Below are positions 8,538-15,399 of a DNA stretch of 55,120 nucleotides, piece after piece. The notes below the pieces were generated by a model that did no database searches, was not told where the DNA came from, and saw only the letters and a list, made by a program, of their open reading frames with translations. Each line of letters opens with the position of its first letter. Within the stretch, counting starts at the first letter, position 1. The position numbers and the translations under genes were made by a program. This stretch comes from Oscillospiraceae bacterium (GTDB lineage: Bacteria; Bacillota; Clostridia; Oscillospirales; CAG-272), in NCBI GenBank assembly GCA_015064805.1, contig SVRN01000012.1, positions 1-55,120 of the forward strand, given 5' to 3'.

Positions 8538-8673
8538 ATTTCTTGCTTATGTATTCAAGCAATTTGACGATTTGAGCATCTGTGAAGTGTTCAACTACTT
8601 TCAGATACTCGATAAGGCGCGATAGTGCCGTGTCGCTCATGAAGTCCTCCTTTTGGGGGATGAGGTCCGCCAT
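8536..8673 (-). CDS. 45-aa hypothetical protein with two candidate starts
   Basis: Leftward gene MADLIPQKEDFMSDTALSRL..., 45 aa, from ATG 8673 preceded by AAGGAGG. A second in-frame ATG at codon 12 (8640) has its own AAAAGGAGG five bases upstream, so a 34-aa form may also be made. It is amphipathic and helical, ending EYISKK. I recall short proteins of this kind on mobile DNA of gut Clostridia but know no function. Its stop codon abuts the T run of the opposing small RNA terminator. Confidence 0.65.
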   Translation of the reverse strand: MADLIPQKEDFMSDTALSRLIEYLKVVEHFTDAQIVKLLEYISKK

Positions 8674-8707
8674 GGTATAACCTCCTTTCTTTTTCTCATC
8701 CGTATTT

Positions 8708-8735
8708 ATATCAAGCATCATATGATGCGAGATAT
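8708..8735. promoter_or_regulatory. 28-bp palindromic operator-like site
   Basis: Two-part palindrome just upstream of the 45-aa gene: perfect 14-bp core GCATCATATGATGC (8715-8728) flanked, after 2-bp gaps, by ATATC (8708-8712) and GATAT (8731-8735). The AT-rich flank carries a leftward -10-like TATAAA. This is the form of a binding site for a dimeric or tetrameric repressor; no regulator gene is visible in the window. Confidence 0.5.
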
Positions 8736-8852
8736 CAAGGTTTTGTTTTGCTTGGGCGAACCGCTTAACTCAACCTTTACCATCGGTGCCGCCCCTCCGT
8801 TCCTCTTCCGTACACCGAAGTTCCTGGTACTTTGTAGAGTAAGGAGCTGTAT

Positions 8853-9058
8853 TTACTTCACCACCGTATGCCGTTGCCCTCGGCCTCCAAATACTACAAG
8901 GCGAACGGATTGTCAAGAATTCCCCGAAGGGGAAAGGTAAAAAGTTTTCGGAAAAATTTTGCAAAAAGTTTTCAAGAAAAGTTTTTACCGGTTATTGACA
9001 ATCTGGGCGACTTGTAGTATCCGTTCAAGAGGGCAACGAAATATGGTGGGGAAGTAAG
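8853..9058. repeat. Giant imperfect inverted repeat (about 63-bp arms)
   Basis: The left arm 8853-8916 and right arm 8995-9058 are reverse complements over most of their length (shared blocks CGTTGCCCTC, ATACTACAAG and ATTGTCAA in arm 1 orientation), with a central divergent block and one indel. The spacer of about 78 bp contains a second, smaller inverted repeat (GGTAAAAA at 8936-8943 with TTTTTACC at 8982-8989). No ORF is credible here. It could extrude as a cruciform or fold as an ssDNA or RNA hairpin; an origin or packaging signal of an ssDNA replicon is possible. Confidence 0.75.
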
Positions 9059-9093
9059 CCCGATCGACAAAGCAACAGAAAGAACGAGGTTTC

Positions 9094-9168
9094 AACCGAC
9101 AGGCGTTTAGCCTGACTGTTGAAAAAAAAAGATAAAAATAAGGTTTTGATCCAATCAAAACCTTTCGT
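9094..9168. repeat. Two hairpins; the second a leftward terminator
   Basis: CAGGC-GTTTA-GCCTG within CAAC...GTTG (about 9094-9122), then an 11-bp perfect stem AAGGTTTTGAT/ATCAAAACCTT (about 9142-9166). On the minus strand the second is followed by a T-rich tail, so it would terminate leftward transcription. Confidence 0.6.
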
Positions 9169-9180
9169 ATATTTCTAAAT

Positions 9181-9272
9181 CCCGTCGCGATAGCGAGCAA
9201 AAAGCAAAAAGGGGAGAGGAAAGGCCGAGGCGATTGCCCGGCCGTCCTCCCCCTTTTTGCGACAGCGACGGG
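9181..9272. repeat. 92-bp long hairpin
   Basis: Nested arms: CCCGTCGC (9181-9188) with GCGACGGG (9265-9272); GCAAAAAGGGG... (9204-9220) with the complementary stretch 9246-9260 (one-base indel); GGCCG (9223-9227) with CGGCC (9239-9243). It is non-coding and part of the hairpin-rich segment between the small genes and the tRNA. Confidence 0.65.
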
Positions 9273-9285
9273 AAAACGAAAAAGA

Positions 9286-9315
9286 CAGGGTAGAGTTTTT
9301 TACTCTACCCTGTGT
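9286..9315. terminator. Terminator downstream of the tRNA
   Basis: Perfect 11-bp stem (CAGGGTAGAGT, loop TTTT, ACTCTACCCTG). On the minus strand it is followed by CTTTTTCGTTTT, so it probably ends leftward transcription from the tRNA(CAU). Confidence 0.65.
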
Positions 9316-9374
9316 TTTGTGGTTTGCCCGAAAAACGTGTTAAAAATGAAGAAAGTTTTCGGATAATACCTGAA

Positions 9375-9451
9375 TGGTGGGCCATCAGGGGCTCGAACCC
9401 CGGACCGACCGGTTATGAGCCGGTGGCTCTAACCAACTGAGCTAATGGCCC
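9375..9451 (-). tRNA. tRNA with anticodon CAT (Met or Ile2)
   Basis: A full cloverleaf reads on the minus strand: 7-bp acceptor (GGGCCAT/ATGGCCC), D arm AGCTCAGTTGGTTAGAG, anticodon stem CCGG/CCGG with loop CTCATAA, T arm with GGTTCGAGCC, discriminator A and encoded CCA (9377-9375). CAT anticodons serve methionine or, after lysidine modification, isoleucine AUA; the loop suits either. Its 3' end faces the accessory region to the left, the usual side for integration of a mobile element at a tRNA. Confidence 0.93.
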
Positions 9452-9558
9452 GATATGCGCTTGCAAAATGTAACGCCCTAATATTATACAAAGAATATGG
9501 CGAAAAGTCAATACCCGCAGAAAATTTTTTAGATATTCTTTGGAATGTCACGCCTTAC

Positions 9559-9587
9559 TTGATTTTTGTCCAAATCTATGATATGAT
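9559..9587 (+). promoter_or_regulatory. Promoter of comEC
   Basis: TTGATT at 9559-9564, 17-bp spacer, TATGAT at 9582-9587, about 40 bp before the chosen start. Confidence 0.6.
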
Positions 9588-9627
9588 ATCAAATAAAGTA
9601 GAAATTGATAGAAAGGCGGGGATAAAT

Positions 9628-12018
9628 ATGCAGATTGCCAAAGGCAGACCGCTCGCTGTATTTTGTTGGATCCTTTCCATTGTTGCAGCGCTTTATATTT
9701 GCCTTGATCTTTCGGTCAATACTCTTGTGATTGCTTTATTGTTATCTGCTGTAGCCCTCCTATCTCTTTTTCTATTTAGCCTCAAAACCGCTCGAGGCAA
9801 GTACGTGCTTAAATATCTCGCATTTCTTTCGCTTGCGCTCGTTCTTGGTTTTTCAAGCGTCCTTATCCGAGAAAAGTGTGATATTTTGCCCGCAGAACAA
9901 TACGCGACGCAATTGGAAGGAGACGCTGCCGAAATTTCGGGAATGGTTGTGTCCGAGGAGTTTTACAGCTCATATTTGACCTGCGTCGGTGTCAAGCTTG
10001 ATCTGCCCGATGGAGATACAACGAAGCTGTATCTCCATCTTACGGGTGAGCACGATATGCGCATAGGAGATCGATTTATTGCTCAAGCTGTCTTGTATCC
10101 TACGTCAGAAGCTCCGGAAGAGGAGCGAACGCTACGTCAGCTTCAAGCAGACGGATACGTTTTAGTTGGATACGTCGATGGTACGAAGGACTGCGAAACG
10201 CTCGAACGCGATATTTTCGTTCTTCGACAATGGCTAAGCCGCTTGCAGTATCGTTTGTCCGATCGCTTGACCGGCGCGGTTGGCGGTGAGCAGGGAAGGC
10301 TTTCATCCGCCTTGTTGCTTGGCACAAAAGATCGCTTGTCTGACGCCACAACGTTAGATTTTCGACGCGCTGGGGCGTCGCATCTGCTGGCACTCAGCGG
10401 TCTGCATCTATCTCTCATCATGTTAGCTCTGACAGCACTCCTTGGCGCAGTTCGCTGTCCATTCTATCTCCGCATAGCGTTGCTTTCCCTGACCGCCGTT
10501 GCTTTTCTTGCATTGACGGGCTTCAGCGTGTCCATGCTACGCGCCACCTTCATGCTGCTGTGCCTGTATTTGTCTCGCTTACGCGGCATACCGCACGACC
10601 CGCTCACACCGCTTTCTGTTTTTCTCGGAGCGACTCTGACCATACAGCCAACCGCCGTTTATGACGCAGGACTTTGGCTGACGGTTTTAGCAACGTTCTC
10701 CCTGATTGCTGTAATTCCTGCATTGTTTCGCTTTAAAAAGCAATCCTCAAGTTCGGGCATTCTTGTATTACTTCAGTGGATCTGGCGTAAGCTACTTGTT
10801 CCCGTTTTGTCCTCATTTGTCATTTTGTTGGTTCTGATCGTTCCTATGGCATTGATCTTCGGCGAGGTATCGATCATGTCACCGCTCGCTAATCTTGTCT
10901 TGACACCGTTAACTGCGCTTTCATTAATATTGGGGCTTGTATATTTTCCTTTATCATACATCGGTGCCTTGATACCGTTTTTGAATTTTCTTGCGGGATG
11001 GATCGCACGTATTCTTTACGGCGTAACAAATGGTATGATCGCACTGACACAAAAGATGAGCGACGTGCCAGGTGCCCTCGTATCCTTGCGATATGATTTT
11101 ATAGGAGTCCTTCTCATCATTCTCGTATGTGCCATGCTTTGGTTCCTTCTCTCAAAATGGAAAAAGCCGCATCGGTTTCTATACGTGATGGCAGCGTGGG
11201 TTGCCGTTTTCTTCGTTTGCCTGACGGTAACAAATAGTATGACGGCAGGGCAGTGGCAGGCAAGTTACGTCTCTAATAAAAAGAACGAGCTGCTATGTCT
11301 ATCCAATAACGAAATGACGGTGCTGTGCGACGTAACGGACGGCAGCTATACAGCGTATCGTGATTTTCTCGCTGAAGGCAAGCCTGACGGGACCACGGAG
11401 ATCGATGCGCTTGTTCTGACGCATTTTCATAACCGCCACGTTTCGACCGTATATAAGCTATTAGGAGACATTCGTGTGCGTACAATCTGGTTGCCGCTGA
11501 CGATGACGGCACCAGGTATCGACCAAGACAAAGCCATCAAGGATGAAGGCAATCTGCGTGCCATCGTTGCACTGGCCAAGCAACGCCGTGTTGAAGTTTG
11601 CTACTACATCCCCGAAGAAGGCGCCGCGATCAGCGAGACGCTCGTGATGGATCAACTATATTTTTCAATGCTAAAGCGTTCCACGCACCCGACGGTATCC
11701 TTTACCTTTGAATATCGTTCCGCTCCGCAAGAAGCAGGAAAGCATCTGACATGGCTGGGAGCATCAGCTTGGGAAAGCGAGCCTTCACACGAGCTCCTGC
11801 TGACGGCAACGGCAAGCGATGCGATCATATTTTCCAAGCACGGTCCCGTGATCGAAACGTCGTATTCGCTGATCGATTGGTCCAATATTCCCGACGTCGT
11901 TCTGTTCGCTGATGGCAATACAGCAACAGCGATCGAAGCTTCCAAAGAGGTGAGCGTCGTATTGAATCGAGCAAAAATTCTTCTTGGTGGGCAATTTACA
12001 GAAGTGACCTTGCCTTAA
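9628..12018 (+). CDS. comEC: ComEC/Rec2-family DNA uptake channel
   Basis: 796 aa from ATG 9628 (GGCGGGG upstream; the frame is open further upstream but that would run into the tRNA). It is the inner-membrane channel through which transforming single-stranded DNA enters the cytoplasm. N-terminal helices and DUF4131 region, central competence domain with the signature HLLALSGLHLSLIML and many helices, then a C-terminal metallo-beta-lactamase-like domain from about residue 590. The metal motif reads THFHNRH, not the common H-x-D-x-D-H, so catalytic ability is uncertain. No comEA or other competence genes are beside it. Monocistronic with its own promoter. Confidence 0.9.
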   Translation: MQIAKGRPLAVFCWILSIVAALYICLDLSVNTLVIALLLSAVALLSLFLFSLKTARGKYVLKYLAFLSLALVLGFSSVLIREKCDILPAEQYATQLEGDAAEISGMVVSEEFYSSYLTCVGVKLDLPDGDTTKLYLHLTGEHDMRIGDRFIAQAVLYPTSEAPEEERTLRQLQADGYVLVGYVDGTKDCETLERDIFVLRQWLSRLQYRLSDRLTGAVGGEQGRLSSALLLGTKDRLSDATTLDFRRAGASHLLALSGLHLSLIMLALTALLGAVRCPFYLRIALLSLTAVAFLALTGFSVSMLRATFMLLCLYLSRLRGIPHDPLTPLSVFLGATLTIQPTAVYDAGLWLTVLATFSLIAVIPALFRFKKQSSSSGILVLLQWIWRKLLVPVLSSFVILLVLIVPMALIFGEVSIMSPLANLVLTPLTALSLILGLVYFPLSYIGALIPFLNFLAGWIARILYGVTNGMIALTQKMSDVPGALVSLRYDFIGVLLIILVCAMLWFLLSKWKKPHRFLYVMAAWVAVFFVCLTVTNSMTAGQWQASYVSNKKNELLCLSNNEMTVLCDVTDGSYTAYRDFLAEGKPDGTTEIDALVLTHFHNRHVSTVYKLLGDIRVRTIWLPLTMTAPGIDQDKAIKDEGNLRAIVALAKQRRVEVCYYIPEEGAAISETLVMDQLYFSMLKRSTHPTVSFTFEYRSAPQEAGKHLTWLGASAWESEPSHELLLTATASDAIIFSKHGPVIETSYSLIDWSNIPDVVLFADGNTATAIEASKEVSVVLNRAKILLGGQFTEVTLP

Positions 12019-12054
12019 CGGTAGGGTCACTTTTAAAAATAAATTTATTTCCTC

Positions 12055-12083
12055 TTGACAAACGCCCAGAGTAGGAGTATAAT
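12055..12083 (+). promoter_or_regulatory. Promoter of the TPP-riboswitch transcript
   Basis: TTGACA 12055-12060, 17-bp spacer, TATAAT 12078-12083; a consensus sigma-A promoter. Confidence 0.85.
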
Positions 12084-12110
12084 ACAAGCACATCAAAAAC
12101 CGCATAAAAA

Positions 12111-12192
12111 CAGGGGTGCTGAACATTCGGCTGAGATAAGGCACAGGCCTTAAACCCTTAACCTGATACGGATAATGCCGGCGTAGGGAGAT
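12111..12192 (+). promoter_or_regulatory. TPP (THI-box) riboswitch
   Basis: It carries the conserved blocks of the thiamine pyrophosphate aptamer in order: GGGGTGCT, GGCTGAGAT, ACCCTTAACCTGAT, GGATAATGCCGGCGTAGGGA. It lies between a strong promoter and thiT, with a terminator hairpin between aptamer and gene, so high TPP should end transcription early. Confidence 0.95.
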
Positions 12193-12237
12193 TTTTAAGT
12201 GTACCCATCCAAAAGATGAGCAACAACCAAGGAATTT

Positions 12238-12270
12238 ACCGCACGGAGTTTTCGCGCGGTTTAATTTTTT
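12238..12270 (+). terminator. Riboswitch expression-platform terminator
   Basis: Stem ACCGCACG/CGCGCGGT with one mismatch, then TTAATTTTTT, immediately before the thiT ribosome site GGAGG. Confidence 0.8.
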
Positions 12271-12281
12271 GGAGGTAGAAT

Positions 12282-12950
12282 ATGAAACTCACACTCAAAG
12301 TCAGACGTCTGACAGAATCGGGCATGATGATCGCTCTGGCAACTGCCATTTCCTTCGTCTGCTCCCTCATCCCCGTTCCGCCCTTTAACTTTCCGTTTGG
12401 TGGCGGCATCACCATTGCGGGTATGCTTCCCATTATCCTCATCGCCTACCTTTACGGCACGCGCTGGGGACTTTTGACGGGCTTCGTTTACTCGCTCATC
12501 CAAATGCTGCTGGGTCATTCCACCGTCTCCTCGCTCTTTCTTCCCGTTGAGGAGGGTGGCATGCAATTGAGCGCAGCACTGCTGATCTGCGTGATTGACT
12601 ACGTGATCGCCTATACTGCGCTGGGCCTTGGCGGCATCTTCCGTAAGCGTTTAAGCCCCGTTAAGGCATTGGTATTGGGTAGTATCGTCGCTCTGGCAAC
12701 ACGCTATCTCTGCCACATTATTTCAGGTGCTATATTCTACGGTGCCTGGGCAGAATGGTTCTTTACACTTGAAGGCATCTATGAATCGATTGGAAAGGGA
12801 ATTCTCGAAAACGTCAAGGGCGGCTCACTCGCGCTGTTGTATTCCATTATTTATAATGGATGCTACATGATCCCCGAAATGATCATCACCCCTGCCGTCG
12901 CCGCTATTATCTGGCGTATTCCCGTATTGAAAAACAGAACTTTGGCATAA
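12282..12950 (+). CDS. thiT: Thiamine ECF transporter substrate-binding subunit
   Basis: 222 aa with about six membrane helices. ThiT binds thiamine outside and delivers it through the shared energy-coupling module (EcfT plus two EcfA ATPases), whose genes are not in the window. Family hallmarks are the N-terminal helix MMIALATAISFV, the PFGGGITIAGMLPIILIAYLYG stretch (about residues 44-65) and tryptophan/tyrosine-rich helices near HIISGAIFYG. The TPP riboswitch upstream independently supports thiamine as substrate. GGAGG lies 7 nt before ATG. Confidence 0.93.
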   Translation: MKLTLKVRRLTESGMMIALATAISFVCSLIPVPPFNFPFGGGITIAGMLPIILIAYLYGTRWGLLTGFVYSLIQMLLGHSTVSSLFLPVEEGGMQLSAALLICVIDYVIAYTALGLGGIFRKRLSPVKALVLGSIVALATRYLCHIISGAIFYGAWAEWFFTLEGIYESIGKGILENVKGGSLALLYSIIYNGCYMIPEMIITPAVAAIIWRIPVLKNRTLA

Positions 12951-12955
12951 AATTC

Positions 12956-12994
12956 AGCTTCCCGTAAGCGATATCGCTTGCGGGAAGCTTTTTT
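12956..12994 (+). terminator. Terminator of thiT
   Basis: 17-bp arms (AGCTTCCCGTAAGCGAT and complement, one mismatch) followed by TTTTTT. Confidence 0.92.
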
Positions 12995-13100
12995 GTATAT
13001 CTCGCTGATAAATTTTTCCATATTACACAAGGGGATTTTGTGATTTGTGCATGTTGCTTTTGTGAAATTGCCCGACGAAAAAAGCTTAATTTGATTGATT

Positions 13101-13174
13101 TTGTAAAAAATGTTTGCTTTGCGAGCATTTTTTACAAAAAAACATTTGACAAATTGGGTAAAATGTTGTATAAT
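13101..13174 (+). promoter_or_regulatory. Hairpin plus consensus promoter of rsmE
   Basis: A 12-bp perfect stem (TTGTAAAAAATG 13101-13112 with CATTTTTTACAA 13126-13137) is followed directly by TTGACA 13146-13151, 17-bp spacer and TATAAT 13169-13174. The stretch AAAAAACATTTGACAA recurs at the promoter near 22560. Confidence 0.8.
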
Positions 13175-13255
13175 CAGTTTTGTCAAAAGTTAAATTGGCA
13201 AAAAACAATGCCATCGACCCATTTTATGTCATCAATCGCGGAAGGAGTGAACACG

Positions 13256-14011
13256 TTGCCGCGCTTTTTTGTTGCCAAAGATCAGATATGCGACGGCTTG
13301 GTGCGCATCGTTGGAGAAGACGCTCACCACATCGCCCGCTCGCTCCGTATGGCCGCCGGCCAGCATGTTACCGTGTGCGATATGCAGAAGACGGAATACG
13401 ATTGCGAGCTGCTTCATTTTGAGGACGATCGCGTCGTGACCGCTCGCATCGTTGGCGAATCTCCCATGGAGACCGAGCCGCCCGTTGCCATTACGCTGTA
13501 TCAGGCTTTGCCCAAAGGGGATAAACTCGATACTATCATTCAAAAAGCCGTTGAGTGCGGTGCTTCTCATATCGTTCCGTTTGAGAGTATTAACTGTGTC
13601 GTTCGCGTCAAGCAAGAAGCAGAGGCGCGCAAAACCGAGCGGCGCAATCGTATTGCGACCGAAGCAGCCAAGCAATGTGGCCGCGGCATGCTGCCCGAGG
13701 TAACGGAAACCGTTTCATTTGAGCAGATGATTACGCTGGCATCGCAGGCGGACCTTGTACTGTTTTGCTACGAGGGAGAGGGAACTGTCCCGTTGAAGGC
13801 TTTGCTGCGCGGTCGACTTGGCACGTTGCCACAAGACCGTGTACCTTCAATCGCCGTTGTCATCGGCAGCGAAGGCGGCTTTTCTCCGTCCGAAGCAAAG
13901 GCGGCACAAGAGGCCGGCTTTTGTATGACGGGACTGGGCGCTCGTATTCTTCGAACGGAAACTGCATCATGTTTCATTTTGAGCTCACTCGTGTACGAAT
14001 TTGAGCTTTAG
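13256..14011 (+). CDS. rsmE: 16S rRNA m3U1498 methyltransferase
   Basis: 251 aa from TTG 13256, chosen because AAGGAG lies 8 nt upstream and the product then begins MPRFFV as in the family. RsmE methylates N3 of U1498 in 16S rRNA with SAM. N-terminal PUA-like domain (LVRIVGEDAHHIARSLRMAAG), then a SPOUT knot domain with IGSEGGFSPSEA and LGARILRTETA. In many Firmicutes it follows prmA/dnaJ; here it stands alone behind its own promoter. Confidence 0.93.
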   Translation: MPRFFVAKDQICDGLVRIVGEDAHHIARSLRMAAGQHVTVCDMQKTEYDCELLHFEDDRVVTARIVGESPMETEPPVAITLYQALPKGDKLDTIIQKAVECGASHIVPFESINCVVRVKQEAEARKTERRNRIATEAAKQCGRGMLPEVTETVSFEQMITLASQADLVLFCYEGEGTVPLKALLRGRLGTLPQDRVPSIAVVIGSEGGFSPSEAKAAQEAGFCMTGLGARILRTETASCFILSSLVYEFEL

Positions 14012-14088
14012 GGCAATATGCACATAATAAAACATATAAAATAACCAAAAAAAATCACACAAATTTATAAAAAAAATCAAAAACCCTA

Positions 14089-14117
14089 TTGAAAAATCAC
14101 AAAAAATAGTGTACAAT
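14089..14117 (+). promoter_or_regulatory. Promoter of the PucR-type regulator
   Basis: TTGAAA 14089-14094, 17-bp spacer, TACAAT 14112-14117. The stretch 14012-14088 is AT-rich and shows nothing else. Confidence 0.7.
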
Positions 14118-14172
14118 ATAGGGTAGTATATACAAATTCATTCCAAATACAGTGCATCAGGAGAGAAAAATT

Positions 14173-15258
14173 ATGTCTAACAGATTGTTCCAAGGCGTCA
14201 TTCATCAGATGAAGGATGCAGTAGACCGTGTCATCGGCATTATTGATGAGAACGGTGTGATCATCTCGTGCTCCGAGCTGGTCAAGATCGGTGAGATCCG
14301 TCAGGGCGTTCGCGACGAGCTGGCATATACCACCGACGTTGTTGTCAATAATGGCTACACGTACCGTCCCATCGGCGGAAACGTAAAGCCCGAGTACATC
14401 GTATTCGTGGAAGGCGAAGATAAGACGGCAGACAAGACGTCCAAGCTGCTCGCCATCTCGCTGAGCAACATCAAGAACCTTTACGATGAAAAGTATGACA
14501 AGGGCTCGTTTATTAAGAATATCATTCTTGATAACATTCTTCCCAGCGACATTTACATCAAGAGCAAGGAACTGCACTTCAACACCGAAGAGCTCCGCAT
14601 CGTATTTTTGATCAAGTTCTTTGGCAAGACGGACATGATGCCGTTTGAAATGCTGCAGAATATGTTCCCGGACAAGTCCCGCGACTACGTTATCAGCGCA
14701 GGCGAGAGAGATATCGTTCTCGTCAAGGATATCAAGCCCGGCACCGACGCCAAGGAAATTGAAAAGATCGCAACCAACATCGCAGACACTCTGAGCACTG
14801 AATTCTATACCAAGGTTTCGATTGGTATTTCCACCGTCGTTGATAACATCAAGGATCTGGCCCGCGCCTACAAGGAAGCGCAGATCGCACTGGAAGTCGG
14901 CAAGGTGTTTGAAACCGAAAAGAACATCATCAACTATGAAAACCTGGGCATTGGCCGTCTGATCTATCAGCTGCCTACCACCCTTTGCGAGATGTTCCTT
15001 CAGGAGGTTTTCAAGAAGGGCAGTCTGGAGTCGCTTGACCGTGAAACGCTCATGACCATCCAGTGCTTCTTCGAGAACAACCTCAACGTTTCCGAAACCT
15101 CGCGCAAGCTGTTCGTTCACCGCAACACGCTGGTTTACCGTCTGGAAAAGATCCGCAAGCTGACCGGCCTTGATCTGCGTGAGTTTGAGCATGCAATCAC
15201 CTTTAAGGTTGCGCTGATGGTTAAGAAGTATTTGGATTCCAAAACCTCTAAATTCTGA
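14173..15258 (+). CDS. PucR/CdaR-type transcriptional regulator
   Basis: 361 aa from ATG 14173 with AGGAGAG upstream. The N-terminal half resembles the sensor region of sugar-diacid-type regulators (GIIDENGVIISCSE, about residues 15-30); the middle has a GGDEF-derived fold; the C terminus (about 290-355) is the PucR helix-turn-helix (FFENNLNVSETSRKLFVHRNTLVYRLEKI). It probably activates an unlinked metabolic operon in response to a small ligand; the neighbours do not name the ligand. Confidence 0.85.
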   Translation: MSNRLFQGVIHQMKDAVDRVIGIIDENGVIISCSELVKIGEIRQGVRDELAYTTDVVVNNGYTYRPIGGNVKPEYIVFVEGEDKTADKTSKLLAISLSNIKNLYDEKYDKGSFIKNIILDNILPSDIYIKSKELHFNTEELRIVFLIKFFGKTDMMPFEMLQNMFPDKSRDYVISAGERDIVLVKDIKPGTDAKEIEKIATNIADTLSTEFYTKVSIGISTVVDNIKDLARAYKEAQIALEVGKVFETEKNIINYENLGIGRLIYQLPTTLCEMFLQEVFKKGSLESLDRETLMTIQCFFENNLNVSETSRKLFVHRNTLVYRLEKIRKLTGLDLREFEHAITFKVALMVKKYLDSKTSKF

Positions 15259-15295
15259 TAGCTTTCGACGGTTTTCTGACCGTGATCAATAGCAT

Positions 15296-15334
15296 TCACC
15301 GGCGCATCGCGGGTTTTCCGTTTGGCGCCGGTTG
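15296..15334 (+). other. Hairpin between regulator and protease genes
   Basis: ACCGGCGC pairs with GCGCCGGT across an 18-nt loop; no T run follows, so a plain intrinsic terminator is doubtful. Otherwise 15259-15399 shows only the ribosome site TGAGGA of the next gene. Confidence 0.4.
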
Positions 15335-15399
15335 ATTGCCGTAAGCAAGACTGTGCTACAAGTTCAGTTACAGAACCCATTATCGTTTGAGGAATAACC

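Noticed and set aside
13040-13255. N-terminal extension of rsmE
   Set aside because: It contains the gene's own promoter and a hairpin; the family start MPRFFV fits TTG 13256.
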